The notes under the pieces are model-generated. The model was not told the DNA's origin. It made no database searches and saw only the letters and a list, made by a program, of their open reading frames with translations. DNA of 32,394 bases from an uncultured Clostridia bacterium (GTDB lineage: Bacteria > Bacillota > Clostridia > Christensenellales > Borkfalkiaceae): the NCBI GenBank assembly GCA_947629515.1, contig CANRDY010000014.1:1-32394 (forward strand). Direction: 5' to 3'. Of the stretch, positions 21,583-31,483 are shown in pieces; position 1 is the stretch's first letter; each line of letters starts with the position of its first letter. The position numbers and the translations under genes are program-made.

Positions 21583-22640
21583 ATTACACCAAAAAAGAAC
21601 AGGATCTTATATGCCTTTGCTCCTTTACGGAGCTTACCTACGCCGCAAGGAATTGTCTTCTTACCGAAAGCGGAGAGCTTAAAGACGGCTGGACGGAGAT
21701 GATTAAAAAGGGCGGCGACGGCGTATATAATAAAATAAGGGAAAACTTTTTCGATCCCTCGTACCGAAGCCGCACCCTTTCGGGGCTTGAAGAGGCGGGC
21801 ATAGAGTGCGTTACCCTCTTTTCAAAGGACTATCCCCCGCTTTTGAGGGAGATCCCCGCCCCGCCGCACGTGCTGTTTTTAAGGGGCAGAAGAGAGCTTT
21901 TGAAAGAACCCATGCTCGCCGTGGTCGGTTCGAGAAAGACCCTTCCCTACGCCTTGGCGGAGTGCGCAAAGTTCTGCTCTGCGCTTTCGGAGGAGTTCGC
22001 CATAGTCTCGGGCGGGGCAGACGGCGCGGACAGCGCCGCGCTTTCGGAAGCCTTAAAAAAGGGCAAGGCGGTCGCCGTGCTCGCAAGCGGGGCGGACAGA
22101 TTCTATCCCTCGTCGAGCGCAAGGCTTTTGGAGAGAATAGCCGAAGACGGGCTTATAATAACCGAGTACTTTACGGGCGTTCTGCCAAGACCCTATTACT
22201 TCCCCGTCCGCAACAGAATAATAGCCGGGCTGGCGCGGGGCGCGCTCGTCGTATCGGCGGGTCAGAAGAGCGGCGCGCTCATTACGGCGGGCTATGCGGG
22301 CGACTACGGAAGGGAGGTTTTCGCCTTTCCCTACAACATAGGCGTAAAGTCGGGCGAGGGCTGTAACGCGCTCATAAAGCAGGGCGCGTACCTTGCCGAC
22401 AGCCCTGAGGACATAGCCTCTGCGCTGGGCTTCGAGCTTACAAAAAGAGAGGAAAGGGAGCTCAGCGGCGACGAGGAAAGGGCGTACGCCATACTCACCG
22501 AAAGGGGCGAGATATTTTTGCCCGAGCTTGCCGAAGCTATGCACAGGCAGCCCTACGAGCTTGTGAGCGTGCTCTCCTCTTTGGAAATTAAAAAACTCGC
22601 CGTCCGCCTCGGCGGCAACAGGTACGCCGCCGTAAAATAG
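21579..22640 (+). CDS. dprA: DNA-processing protein DprA
   Basis: A 353-residue protein that loads RecA onto single-stranded DNA. The Rossmann-like core has VGSRKTLPY (about residue 116), SGGADGADSAA (family SGGA-x-G-I-D), the FPVRNRIIAGLARGALVV stretch and SGALITAGYA. A C-terminal winged-helix-like domain follows (about 290-353). The start is the TTG at 21579 overlapping the comM stop; the N-terminal helical segment NYTKKEQDLICLC fits the family's SAM-like domain. A downstream Met would remove it. Confidence 0.93.
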   Translation: MNYTKKEQDLICLCSFTELTYAARNCLLTESGELKDGWTEMIKKGGDGVYNKIRENFFDPSYRSRTLSGLEEAGIECVTLFSKDYPPLLREIPAPPHVLFLRGRRELLKEPMLAVVGSRKTLPYALAECAKFCSALSEEFAIVSGGADGADSAALSEALKKGKAVAVLASGADRFYPSSSARLLERIAEDGLIITEYFTGVLPRPYYFPVRNRIIAGLARGALVVSAGQKSGALITAGYAGDYGREVFAFPYNIGVKSGEGCNALIKQGAYLADSPEDIASALGFELTKREERELSGDEERAYAILTERGEIFLPELAEAMHRQPYELVSVLSSLEIKKLAVRLGGNRYAAVK

Positions 22641-22664
22641 CGCGTAAGCCAAACGGCAAAAACG

Positions 22665-22728
22665 ACCGTTCCCACAAAAGAACGGTTCACAAAAAAGTTA
22701 AAAATACCGTTCCCCAAAAAAGAACGGT
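22665..22728. repeat. two hairpins with identical arms after dprA
   Basis: ACCGTTC and GAACGGT pair at 22665-22671 with 22680-22686, and again at 22706-22712 with 22722-22728. The loops are A-rich and no T-run follows. After 22746 the spacer is free of T for 57 bases. Confidence 0.7.
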
Positions 22729-22838
22729 TCGCCGCAAAAACGGTTCACGACAAAAACAAAAAACAAAAAACAAAACAAACGCGCAAAAAAGGCGCGCAAC
22801 GATAAAAAACCCAACAAAAAAATTACGGACTGAAAATT

Positions 22839-25160
22839 ATGGATCTCATTATAGTTGAGTCGCCCTCAAAGGCAAAGACAATTTCAAAATATCTCAAAGG
22901 CAAATATCGCGTCGACGCTTCGGGCGGGCACGTGAGGGACTTGCCCGAAAAGTCGCTCGGCGTAAAAATTACGGCGGGCTTCGAACCTACCTACGAAATA
23001 ACCCCCTCCAAAAAAGAGGTCATAAAGCGGCTTGCCGCCGAGGCTAAGAGGGCGGACAGGATATATCTTGCGACCGACCCCGACCGCGAGGGCGAGGCGA
23101 TAAGCTGGCATTTGCAGACGGTTTTGGGGCTGGATAAGGACGGCGAGAACCGCATAGAGTTCAACGAAATTTCGCCCGCCGCCGTGCAGAACGCGCTGAA
23201 ACACCCGCGCAGAATAAATTACAGCTTAGTCGACGCCCAGCAGGCGCGGCGCGTGCTCGACAGGCTTGTGGGCTACAAGCTCTCGCCCCTTTTGAATAAC
23301 CGCATACAAAACGGGCTTTCGGCGGGAAGAGTGCAGTCCGTCGCGCTGAGGCTTATTGTCGACAGGGAGCGCGAGATAACGGCGTTCACGCCCGAGGAGT
23401 ATTGGAACCTCTGCGCCACGTTGCAGGACGAGGGCAAGAAGTTCTCGCCCTTCAAGGCGACCTATCAGTACAAAAAGAGCGGAACGAGCATAACAAAGGA
23501 GCTTGCCGACGAGGCTATCGCAAAAATCAAGGCGGGCAAGTTCACGGTGAGCAAGGTCAAAAAGGGCATAGTAAAGCAACACGCGCCCGCTCCCTTCACC
23601 ACCTCGTCGCTTCAACAGGACGCTTCAAACAAGTTCGGAATGTCCTCTCCCGAGACAATGCTCGTCGCCCAGCACCTCTACGAAGGCATGGACGTGGGCG
23701 GCGACCACATCGCGCTCATAACATATATCAGAACCGACTCTGTTAGGGTCGCAAAAGAGGCGCAGGCTATGGCTCTCTCGTTCATAGAGGAGAACTACGG
23801 CAAGCAGTACGTGCCCGAAAGACCCAACTACTACGCCACCAAAAAGGGCGCGCAGGACGCACACGAGGCGATCCGTCCCATAAACCTTGCGGTCACCCCC
23901 GCGAGCGTTAAGGCAAATTTAGACAAAAAACACTACAACATATACAAGCTCGTGTACGACAGGTTCGTCGCGTCGCAAATGGCGGAGGCGCAGTACAACT
24001 CCATGCAGATAGAGGCGGAGAGCGCGGGCTACACCTTTAAGGCAAGCGGAAAGGCTATGGTCTTTGCGGGCTATACCGCGGCGTATCAAGACGCCCGCCA
24101 GAGCGACGAGGAAGAGGAACTTTCGCACCTCTTGCCCCCGCTCGAAGAGGGCGACGGGCTTAGTTTGTGCGCGCTCACGCCCGAGCAGAAGTTCACGCGC
24201 CCTCCTTTGAGGTACACCGACGCCTCGCTCGTAAAGGCAATGGAAGAAAAGGGGATAGGCAGACCTTCTACCTACGCCTCTATAATATCAGTCCTCACAA
24301 AGCGCAAATACGTTGCAAAGGACGGCAAGTATATGGTTCCCACCGAGGTCGCATATAAGATAACCGATATGCTCGTGCGCTACTTCAAGGACATAATGGA
24401 CGTGGGGTTCACGGCAAAAATGGAAGAGGACCTCGACAGGATCGAGGACGGCGGGTGCGATTGGCACGCCATAATCGCGGGGTTCTACCCGAGGTTCGCC
24501 GAACAGCTCAAAAACGCCTCGACCGACGGCGACGAGCCGACGGACATAACCTGCTCCAAGTGCGGTCACCCGATGATAAGGAGGGAGGGCAAGTACGGCA
24601 AGTACCTCGCCTGCTCCAACTATCCCGCGTGCTCGAACATAGTCAGCGAGAGCGGGGCTGAAATTTCGGAAGTGCGCTGTCCCAAGTGCGGTGCGAATAT
24701 GGCGGTGAAGAGCGGCAAGTACGGCAAGTTCCTCGCCTGCCCCAACTACCCCGAATGTTCGTCGATATTGCCCATAGACGCGGTAGTAACCGAGGAAAAA
24801 TGCCGCGTGTGCGGGGGATTTATGATCTTAAAGCACGGCAAGTACGGCAACTACCTCGAGTGCGGCAAGTGCGGCGAAAAGAGACCGCAGACCGCCCCCG
24901 ACGGCAACGTGAGAGAGGGCGAAAGGACGGACGGCAAATGCCCCGAGTGCGGCAAGCCCATGCGGCGCATGCGCTCCAAATCTGGCAAGATATACTTCGG
25001 CTGTACGGGCTACCCCGACTGCAAGTTTTTGAGCTGGGATATCCCCACGGGCGAAAAGTGCCCCATATGCGGCAAATACCTCGTAAAAAAGGCTAACGCC
25101 GTTAAGTGCTCTTCCAAGGATTGCACATACGCGCGCAAGGAGAAGGGCGATGAGGATTAA
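22839..25160 (+). CDS. topA: DNA topoisomerase I
   Basis: A 773-residue type IA topoisomerase that relaxes negative supercoils. The Toprim domain begins LIIVESPSKAKTISKYL, with DPDREGEAISWHL (about 85-97). The catalytic Tyr is in YIRTDS at about residue 297. From about residue 570 five Cys4-type zinc ribbons follow (CSKCG...C, CPKCG...C, CRVCG...C, CPECG...C, CPICG...C), rather more than the three common elsewhere. There is no good SD before ATG 22839, and an A/C-rich leader precedes it. The end overlaps trmFO by 11 bases. Confidence 0.97.
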   Translation: MDLIIVESPSKAKTISKYLKGKYRVDASGGHVRDLPEKSLGVKITAGFEPTYEITPSKKEVIKRLAAEAKRADRIYLATDPDREGEAISWHLQTVLGLDKDGENRIEFNEISPAAVQNALKHPRRINYSLVDAQQARRVLDRLVGYKLSPLLNNRIQNGLSAGRVQSVALRLIVDREREITAFTPEEYWNLCATLQDEGKKFSPFKATYQYKKSGTSITKELADEAIAKIKAGKFTVSKVKKGIVKQHAPAPFTTSSLQQDASNKFGMSSPETMLVAQHLYEGMDVGGDHIALITYIRTDSVRVAKEAQAMALSFIEENYGKQYVPERPNYYATKKGAQDAHEAIRPINLAVTPASVKANLDKKHYNIYKLVYDRFVASQMAEAQYNSMQIEAESAGYTFKASGKAMVFAGYTAAYQDARQSDEEEELSHLLPPLEEGDGLSLCALTPEQKFTRPPLRYTDASLVKAMEEKGIGRPSTYASIISVLTKRKYVAKDGKYMVPTEVAYKITDMLVRYFKDIMDVGFTAKMEEDLDRIEDGGCDWHAIIAGFYPRFAEQLKNASTDGDEPTDITCSKCGHPMIRREGKYGKYLACSNYPACSNIVSESGAEISEVRCPKCGANMAVKSGKYGKFLACPNYPECSSILPIDAVVTEEKCRVCGGFMILKHGKYGNYLECGKCGEKRPQTAPDGNVREGERTDGKCPECGKPMRRMRSKSGKIYFGCTGYPDCKFLSWDIPTGEKCPICGKYLVKKANAVKCSSKDCTYARKEKGDED

Positions 25161-26451
25161 GGTAATAGGCGCGGGGCTTGCGGGCGCGGAGGCGGCTTAC
25201 ACCCTCGCCCGTCACGGTCAAAAGGTCGCGCTGTACGATATAAAGCCAAAAAAATTCACCCCCGCCCACAAGTCGGCTAACTTCGGCGAGCTGGTGTGTT
25301 CCAACTCCTTAAAGGGGTCCGATCCCTACGCCAACGCGTGCGGGCTATTAAAAGAGGAAATGCGCATACTCGGTTCGCTCACAATGGAAGCGGCGGAGTA
25401 CGCAAAAGTTCCCGCGGGCGGCGCGCTCGCCGTCGACAGGGAGAAGTTTTCGGAGTATATAACCCAAAAACTGCGCGGGGAGAGCAACATCAAAATAATA
25501 ACCAAAGAGGTAAAAAAAGTGCCCCGCAAGTGGTGCGTCGTCGCCACGGGACCTTTGACCCTCGACGCGCTTTCGGAGAACATAGCGCGGCTGTGCGGGG
25601 GGAACCTGCACTTTTACGACGCGTCCGCGCCCATCGTCTCCGCCGACAGCATAGACTATTCGAAGTGCTTTGCGGGCGACAGATACGGCAAGGGCGGCGA
25701 CGACTACCTCAACTGCCCCCTCACCGAAGAGGAGTATAAAAACTTTGTAAAAGAGCTTGTCAACGCCGAAAGGCAGGATCTTCACGAGTTCGAAAAGGGC
25801 GAGATATTCGAGGGCTGTATGCCCGTGGAAGTGCTCGCCGCGCGCGGGGAGGACAGCCTGCGCTTCGCCATGTTGAAGCCCGTGGGCTTAAAGGACGGCG
25901 ACGGCAAGCGGCACTACGCCGTGTTGCAACTCAGAAAGGAGAACGCCGAGGGCACGGCGTATAACCTCGTTGGCTTTCAGACCAACTTAAAGTGGGGCGA
26001 ACAAAAGAGGGTGTTTTCGATGATCCCCGCCTTAAAAGACGCCGAATTTCTGCGGCTCGGGGTCATGCACAGAAACACCTTTCTGAACTCGCCCGAGTGC
26101 CTTTGCTCCGACTTTTCGCTCTTTACGAACCCCCAGATATTCTTTGCGGGGCAGATAACGGGCGTTGAGGGGTATGCCGAGAGCGCGGTAACGGGCATTT
26201 TAGCGGCGTATCACATACTCGAAAAACTGCGCGGGGGCGAAGCGCAGGTCCCGCCCAAGACAACGGTGTCGGGCGCGCTGTCGGCTTATATCTCCTCGCC
26301 CAACAAAAATTTTCAGCCGATGAACGCCAACTTCGGCATACTCGCCCCCGCCGGCAGAGAGATAAGGGGCAAAAAGGAGAGGTACGCCTACCTTGCCGAA
26401 AGGGCTATCTCCGACATACATAAATACAGACAAAATTTAAATACGTATTGA
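25150..26451 (+). CDS. trmFO: methylenetetrahydrofolate-tRNA-(uracil-5-)-methyltransferase
   Basis: A 433-residue flavoenzyme making ribothymidine 54 in tRNA from methylene-THF. It starts MRIKVIGAGLAGAEAAYTLA, the FAD-binding GxGLAGxEAA motif, followed by ANFGELVCSNSLKG, which is specific to the family. GQITGVEGYAESAVTGILAA lies near residues 335-355. SD AAGGAG lies within the end of topA. In many Firmicutes xerC follows; here hslV is next. Confidence 0.97.
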   Translation: MRIKVIGAGLAGAEAAYTLARHGQKVALYDIKPKKFTPAHKSANFGELVCSNSLKGSDPYANACGLLKEEMRILGSLTMEAAEYAKVPAGGALAVDREKFSEYITQKLRGESNIKIITKEVKKVPRKWCVVATGPLTLDALSENIARLCGGNLHFYDASAPIVSADSIDYSKCFAGDRYGKGGDDYLNCPLTEEEYKNFVKELVNAERQDLHEFEKGEIFEGCMPVEVLAARGEDSLRFAMLKPVGLKDGDGKRHYAVLQLRKENAEGTAYNLVGFQTNLKWGEQKRVFSMIPALKDAEFLRLGVMHRNTFLNSPECLCSDFSLFTNPQIFFAGQITGVEGYAESAVTGILAAYHILEKLRGGEAQVPPKTTVSGALSAYISSPNKNFQPMNANFGILAPAGREIRGKKERYAYLAERAISDIHKYRQNLNTY

Positions 26452-26475
26452 GTTTTCTTTATAAAAGGAGCTGTT

Positions 26476-27012
26476 ATGGAATTTCATGCAACAACCATTT
26501 GCGCCGTAAAAAGGAACGGCGCGACCGCGATAGCGGGCGACGGTCAGGTCACCATGGGCGAGAGCGTAATATTTAAAAACTCCGCTCAGAAAGTAAGAAG
26601 GATATACGGCGGCAAAGTCGTTTTAGGCTTTGCGGGTTCGGTCTCCGACGCGTTCTCTTTGAGCGAAAAGTTCGAGGGAATGTTGAATAAATTTTCGGGG
26701 AATTTAATGCGTTCGGCGGTCGAACTCGCCGAGCTGTGGCGTTCGGACAAGGCTGTAAGAAAGCTCGAAGCCTTGATGATAGTCGCCGACGCGCAGACCA
26801 TGCTCATAGTTTCGGGCACGGGCGAGGTGATAGAACCCGACGACGGCATAGCGGCGATAGGCAGCGGGGGCAATTACGCCCTTGCGGCGGCGCGCGCTCT
26901 GTTGCAGAACACTGACTATTCCGCGGCGGAAATAGCCAAAAAATCGCTTAAAATAGCCAGCGAGATATGCGTTTTCACCAACGACAATATCCGCTGCGAA
27001 GAGATATCTTAA
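26476..27012 (+). CDS. hslV: HslV (ClpQ) protease subunit
   Basis: A 178-residue proteasome-like Ntn hydrolase, the proteolytic core of HslVU. It begins [20 protein letters not shown] then GDGQVTMG. The Thr of the ATTI motif (residue 6) is the probable nucleophile, so a five-residue propeptide must be removed; E. coli HslV loses only Met. [15 protein letters not shown] lies near residue 130. SD AAAGGAG precedes ATG 26476; hslU follows after 16 bases. Confidence 0.96.
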   Translation: MEFHATTICAVKRNGATAIAGDGQVTMGESVIFKNSAQKVRRIYGGKVVLGFAGSVSDAFSLSEKFEGMLNKFSGNLMRSAVELAELWRSDKAVRKLEALMIVADAQTMLIVSGTGEVIEPDDGIAAIGSGGNYALAAARALLQNTDYSAAEIAKKSLKIASEICVFTNDNIRCEEIS

Positions 27013-27028
27013 AGGGGAGGAGTAAAAA

Positions 27029-28342
27029 ATGGAACTTACACCCAAACAGATCGTACACGAGCTGGACAAGCACATCATAGGTCAGAGCGAGGCTAAAAAG
27101 GCTGTTGCCATAGCCCTTCGCAACCGTTACAGAAGAAGCCGTCTTTCCCCCGAACTTCAGGAGGAGATCACCCCCAAGAACATCATAATGAAAGGACCTA
27201 CGGGCGTGGGCAAGACCGAAATAGCCCGCAGGCTGGCGCGGCTCGTTAAAGCCCCCTTTATCAAAGTCGAAGCCACAAAATACACCGAAGTGGGCTATGT
27301 GGGCAGAGACGTCGAGTCCATGGTCCGCGACCTTGCCGAATGTGCCATAAGGCTCGTAAAAGAGGAAAAGACGCAGGAAGTCAGCTTCCGCGCCACGGCG
27401 AGCGCGGAGCGCAGAATAGCCAAAGTGCTTGCCGAGATTAAAAAGGACGAAAGGGGCGAAACGCCCAAAGAAATGTTCGAACAAAGGCTGGTCGACGAAA
27501 TCCACGAGGGCAAGTACGACGGCACCGTAATCGAGATAGAGGTATTCGACGCGCCCAAGACCATGGAGCTTACTTCGGCGGGCGGCGGTTCGATAGACAT
27601 AGGCTCTATCTTCGGCGACATGCTCCCCAAAAAGGGCAGAAAGCGCAAGCTCACCGTGCGCGAGGCAAAGCAGCTTTTAATTGCCGAAGAGGCGGACAAG
27701 CTCATCGACGGCGACGCCGTGACGGCCGAGGGCATACGCCGCGCCGAGAACGACGGAATTATCTTCATAGACGAGATAGACAAGATCGCGGGCAAGGGCA
27801 ACGAATCGGGCGCGGACGTCTCGCGCGAGGGCGTTCAACGCGACATATTGCCCATCGTAGAGGGCAGTACGGTCATGACAAAGTACGGTCCCGTAAAGAC
27901 CGACTATATCCTCTTTATAGCCGCGGGTGCGTTCCACGTCTCAAAAATCGAGGACCTCATTCCCGAGCTTCAGGGCAGATTCCCCATTCAGGTAGAACTC
28001 AAAAGCCTTACAAAAGAGGACTTCGTCAACATTCTAACCAACACTCAGAACGCCATCACCTCGCAGTACGCGGCTCTCCTTTCGGTGGACAACATAGACC
28101 TTAAATTCACCCCCGACGCCATCGAAAAAATAGCCGAAATATCGGCGGAGATAAACGAGACGAGCGAGGATATCGGAGCGCGCAGACTGCATACCGTTAT
28201 GGAATATCTGCTCGAAGACATCTCGTTCAACGCGGGCGGCAACGACTACCCCGTGATAACCGTAGAGGTCAACGCAAAGTACGTCGAGGAACACCTCGAA
28301 AACATAATCCGCAACCGCGATCTCAAAAAATACGTGCTGTAA
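27029..28342 (+). CDS. hslU: HslU (ClpY) unfoldase subunit
   Basis: A 437-residue AAA+ ATPase that unfolds substrates and feeds them to HslV. It starts [19 protein letters not shown]; Walker [16 protein letters not shown] (about 55-69), pore-loop region [20 protein letters not shown], an I domain (about 110-240) and Walker [12 protein letters not shown] (about 245-255). The C-terminus ends [10 protein letters not shown]; the last residues insert into HslV. The codY gene often found next in Firmicutes is absent. Confidence 0.97.
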   Translation: MELTPKQIVHELDKHIIGQSEAKKAVAIALRNRYRRSRLSPELQEEITPKNIIMKGPTGVGKTEIARRLARLVKAPFIKVEATKYTEVGYVGRDVESMVRDLAECAIRLVKEEKTQEVSFRATASAERRIAKVLAEIKKDERGETPKEMFEQRLVDEIHEGKYDGTVIEIEVFDAPKTMELTSAGGGSIDIGSIFGDMLPKKGRKRKLTVREAKQLLIAEEADKLIDGDAVTAEGIRRAENDGIIFIDEIDKIAGKGNESGADVSREGVQRDILPIVEGSTVMTKYGPVKTDYILFIAAGAFHVSKIEDLIPELQGRFPIQVELKSLTKEDFVNILTNTQNAITSQYAALLSVDNIDLKFTPDAIEKIAEISAEINETSEDIGARRLHTVMEYLLEDISFNAGGNDYPVITVEVNAKYVEEHLENIIRNRDLKKYVL

Positions 28343-28456
28343 AGGATCGCAAAAACAGCGGTTCGAAATGAACATACAGCGCGGTCAAAGGTCGCATATA
28401 TGCGGTTCAAACGTCAAAAAAGCAAACCGTTCGAAAACAAAAACAAGAGGCTGTAA

Positions 28457-29710
28457 ATGATAAACATACCCAAGGGGACCAAAGACGTTCTGCCCTCGCA
28501 GAGCTACAAATGGCAATATATCGAGGATAAGGCGCGCGCTGTCGCAAAACGCTTTTGCCTTGACGAAATACGCACGCCCGCGTTCGAACACACCGAGCTC
28601 TTCCAAAGGGGCGTGGGCGAAACGACGGACGTCGTAAACAAAGAGATGTACACCTTCGAGGACAAGGGGGGCAGAAGCGTCACCTTAAAGCCCGAGGGCA
28701 CGGCGGGCGCGGTACGTCTGTTCATCGAAAACGGGCTGTTTTCAAGCCCCCTGCCCGTAAAGACCTTTTATATAACCCCCGCGTTCAGGTACGAAAGACC
28801 GCAGTCGGGCAGACTGCGCGAGTTCCACCAGTTCGGCATAGAGGTATTCGGCTCTGCCGCCCCCGAAACCGACGCCGAGGTCATATTGGCGGCTTCGGAG
28901 TTTTTGAAGGAGCTGGGAATAAAACAGGTGCGGCTCGAAATAAATTCGATAGGCTGTCCCGAGTGCAGGGCGGAATACAACAAAAAGCTCAAAGAGTATT
29001 TCAAACCCCGTTTGGGCGAACTGTGCGAGACCTGCCGCACGCGATTCGAAAGCAACCCTCTGCGCCTTCTCGACTGCAAGGAAGAGGAGTGCAAAAAGAT
29101 CAACGCGGGCGCGCCGTCCATTCTCGAGAGCCTCTGCCCCGACTGCGCAAGACACTTCGAAAGGGTAAAGGAGCTTCTTAAAGCGCAGGGCGTTGAGTTT
29201 ACGGTAAACCCCCGCATAGTGCGCGGGCTGGACTATTACACGAGGACGGTGTTCGAGTTCGTCTCCGACCGGATCGGCGCGCAGGGCACAGTGTGCGGCG
29301 GGGGGAGATACGACGGGCTTGTAAGCTCGCTGGGCGGACCGCAAACGCCGGCGACGGGCTTCGCGGCGGGGATCGAAAGACTGATGCTGCTGATGGAGAA
29401 CACGGGCGCGGAAATTCCCAAACCCACAAAAATACGCATATATATTGCGGGAATGGACGAAAGCTCGCGCTCTGCGGCGTTCACGATAGCAAGGGAATTG
29501 AGGCAGGCGGGCGTTGCCGCGGAGTTCGATCACATGGAACGATCGGTCAAATCCCAATTGAAATACGCCGACAAAGTTGGGGCGGAGTACGTCGCGGTCA
29601 TAGGCGAAGACGAGCTTGCCACGGGCGTTGTAAGCCTCAAAAAAATGGCGACGGGCGAAGCCGTCGCGGTTAAAATAAACGACTTGTGCGCATACTTAAA
29701 AAAGGAGTAA
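28457..29710 (+). CDS. hisS: histidyl-tRNA synthetase
   Basis: A 417-residue class II synthetase that charges tRNA-His. The start has IPKGTKDVLP; motif 2 is FRYERPQSGRLREFHQFGIE (about 108-127); the HisRS-specific RGLDYYTRTVFE (about 255-266) and GGGRYDGLV (about 280-288) follow, then the C-terminal anticodon domain with IRIYIAG. SD AGAGG precedes ATG 28457. The 114-base spacer before it shows no T-box. trxA follows after 6 bases. Confidence 0.97.
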   Translation: MINIPKGTKDVLPSQSYKWQYIEDKARAVAKRFCLDEIRTPAFEHTELFQRGVGETTDVVNKEMYTFEDKGGRSVTLKPEGTAGAVRLFIENGLFSSPLPVKTFYITPAFRYERPQSGRLREFHQFGIEVFGSAAPETDAEVILAASEFLKELGIKQVRLEINSIGCPECRAEYNKKLKEYFKPRLGELCETCRTRFESNPLRLLDCKEEECKKINAGAPSILESLCPDCARHFERVKELLKAQGVEFTVNPRIVRGLDYYTRTVFEFVSDRIGAQGTVCGGGRYDGLVSSLGGPQTPATGFAAGIERLMLLMENTGAEIPKPTKIRIYIAGMDESSRSAAFTIARELRQAGVAAEFDHMERSVKSQLKYADKVGAEYVAVIGEDELATGVVSLKKMATGEAVAVKINDLCAYLKKE

Positions 29711-29716
29711 AAAATT

Positions 29717-30031
29717 ATGGTTGAAGAAGCAGACGAAAGCAGGTTCGACGAACTTATAAAGGGGCAAAAGCCCGTTGTGTGCGATTTTTACGCCGCGTGG
29801 TGCGGTCCGTGCAAGATGCTCGCGCCCGTAATGGAAAAACTGTCCGAAGAGTTTTCGGACAGGGCGGCGTTTATAAAGGTCAACGTCGACGAGGTTTTCC
29901 CGCTTGCGGCGCGCTACGGCGTGATGAGCATCCCCCTTGTCGCCGTATTTTCGGGCGGCGAGTTGAAGAGCAAAACGCTGGGCTATTCCACCCCGACCGA
30001 AATGAAAGAATTTCTGTCCGAAAACCTGTAA
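29717..30031 (+). CDS. trxA: thioredoxin
   Basis: A 104-residue thioredoxin with the active site WCGPCK (Cys29, Cys32) and the cis-Pro loop MSIPLVAVF. It reduces protein disulfides using thioredoxin reductase, not encoded here. SD AAGGAG lies in the last codons of hisS, so the two genes are translationally close. The gene ends the long plus-strand run; a perfect palindrome separates it from the convergent acetyltransferase gene. Confidence 0.95.
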   Translation: MVEEADESRFDELIKGQKPVVCDFYAAWCGPCKMLAPVMEKLSEEFSDRAAFIKVNVDEVFPLAARYGVMSIPLVAVFSGGELKSKTLGYSTPTEMKEFLSENL

Positions 30032-30062
30032 AATGCGTGGGATCAAGAAAGATATTTTTTTG

Positions 30063-30124
30063 GAAACAGTCGGGAAATAGTTGAGAAACAGTTTGAAATA
30101 GTTTAGAAATTTTTGAGAAAAAAA
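30063..30124. repeat. 11-bp tandem array after trxA
   Basis: Units beginning GAAA recur every 10-11 bases (30063, 30074, 30085, 30095, 30106, 30117), mostly GAAAYAGTTKR. They lead directly into the terminator palindrome. Confidence 0.7.
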
Positions 30125-30150
30125 TCCGAGGGCGCGCGCCCTCGGATTTT
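30121..30150. terminator. bidirectional intrinsic terminator
   Basis: Positions 30121-30150 form a perfect 30-base palindrome: AAAATCCGAGGGCGC and its complement. The T-rich tails on both strands suit the convergent genes trxA (+) and the acetyltransferase (-). Confidence 0.88.
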
Positions 30151-30158
30151 TATTGCTT

Positions 30159-30725
30159 TTATTCTATAGTCTTGATTATTTTTGCGGGAACGCCTGCGGC
30201 TATTGTCATCGGCGGCACGTCCTTTGTCACGACCGCCCCCGCGCCGATTATCGCGCCGTCGCCTATCGTCACGCCGGGGAGAATGGTCGCGTGCGCGCCT
30301 ATCCAAACGCCGTTGCCTATCTTTACGGGCGCGGGCGACATATTGCCCCGTTTTTGAGGATCGGGGTCGTGGTTCAATGTGGCGATAACCACCTGCTGAC
30401 CTATCAGACAGTCGTCGCCTATTTCTATTCCGCCCTGATCCTGAAAGCAACAGCCCGAATTTATGAACACGCGCCTGCCTACGGTTATATTCAGCCCGTA
30501 GTCGGTCGAAAAGGGCGGGAACAGCCCGAACGTCTCGTCGGGCTCTTTGCCGATAAGTTCGGAGAAGAGTGCGCGTAATTTTTCGGGTTCGTGGTACTTG
30601 CCGTTTATCTCCGAGGTGTACCGCAACGCGCGTTGCGACGCTTCGTGCATGTAAAGGTGCATTTCGGAATTAGCCGTTATATATGTGCGTTTCTGCATTT
30701 CCGTTAAGAATTTTTGTCTGTCCAT
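30159..30725 (-). CDS. sugar O-acetyltransferase, LacA/Maa type
   Basis: A 188-residue left-handed beta-helix acetyltransferase. An N-terminal helical cap (residues 1-60) carries the family start [19 protein letters not shown]. From about residue 75 hexapeptide repeats run, with [20 protein letters not shown] then [13 protein letters not shown]; the His of NHD is the catalytic His of maltose and galactoside acetyltransferases. The end [14 protein letters not shown] is typical. The acceptor sugar is not predictable. Start at 30725 near the N-terminal family Met. No gene neighbour hints at a pathway. Confidence 0.93.
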   Translation of the reverse strand: MDRQKFLTEMQKRTYITANSEMHLYMHEASQRALRYTSEINGKYHEPEKLRALFSELIGKEPDETFGLFPPFSTDYGLNITVGRRVFINSGCCFQDQGGIEIGDDCLIGQQVVIATLNHDPDPQKRGNMSPAPVKIGNGVWIGAHATILPGVTIGDGAIIGAGAVVTKDVPPMTIAAGVPAKIIKTIE

Positions 30726-30778
30726 TTTAGCCTCGCATTTTTTAAGGATATTATAAAGCCGTCAGCGCAATAAGTCAA

Positions 30779-31012
30779 GCGGCGGGCGCGGTTTAACGCG
30801 CCCGCCGCAAGCGTTCCGCTTGACCATGTGTCTTAACAGCGGAGAGGTAATACGGCGGATAGGCTGTTCAACATAAAGCTGTGTCGCGCTCCGCTTTTGC
30901 TCGGTAAGGCTAACGCCTTCGGTACGACATTTATCTTTTAGTAAACTCCTACGGGTTTTCCTCGCTTTCCTTGCATAACTCGCATCTACGAAGTTTCTAA
31001 CTTCGTAATTGC
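30779..31012. repeat. family A (copy 7), family C and family F units
   Basis: The palindrome GCGGCGGGCGCG ... CGCGCCCGCCGC (30779-30808) leads into CAAGCGTTCCGCTTGACC and a family C unit (to about 30880). Then a family F stretch ends TCCTTGCATAACTCGCATCT and TTCTAACTTCGTA (30968-31007), a near match to 15291-15330. Confidence 0.8.
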
Positions 31013-31480
31013 AACCCCCACCTTCAATTCCTCCCCCTTACCAAGGGGGAGGGAATGAGGGAAAAAATATTCGCTCCCCTTCACTTGTGAGGGGGAGCTG
31101 TCCGCGAAGCGGACTGAGGGGGTGTGTTCCAAATATTATCGGAGCAACATAAGCCACTGTCATTTCGAGGGATATGAGACCCGCGTAAGCGGGCGATTAA
31201 GTGAGAGTTCTCGCGCGGCGTAAGGAACACCGCCGCGCTCGGTCACCGCTTGCGCCTTGCACTATGCGCAAGCTCATCTCGTGCGGCAAAACAGCGGGTG
31301 TCCGCTGTTTTGAGAAACCCCGCACTCGACCCCCCGTGGTCTGTGCTTGCTCTTTGAAACGCGTACCCTATTCTAAAATAATAACCGCCACGCTATAAAC
31401 ACTTCGCTATACTGCGGAATAGATTTCTCCACTTCGCTCGCGTTCGCTCGCTTCGGTCGAAATGACAGTTATTATTTAAA
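31013..31480. repeat. family D element and full-length family E element
   Basis: The D part contains GCTCCCCTTCACTTGTGAGG and the stem TCCGC/GCGGA. The E part (about 31130-31355) is an inverted near-duplicate of 8283-8500, including the AAAACAGCGG/CCGCTGTTTT hairpin and the CGCGCGGCGTAAGG region. More GTCGAAATGACAG-type sequence follows to 31480. No gene is seen. Confidence 0.75.
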
Positions 31481-31483
31481 ATT

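Noticed and set aside
28343..28456. T-box leader before hisS
   Set aside because: No T-box sequence, no terminator and too short; the spacer shows only GGTTC-type words.
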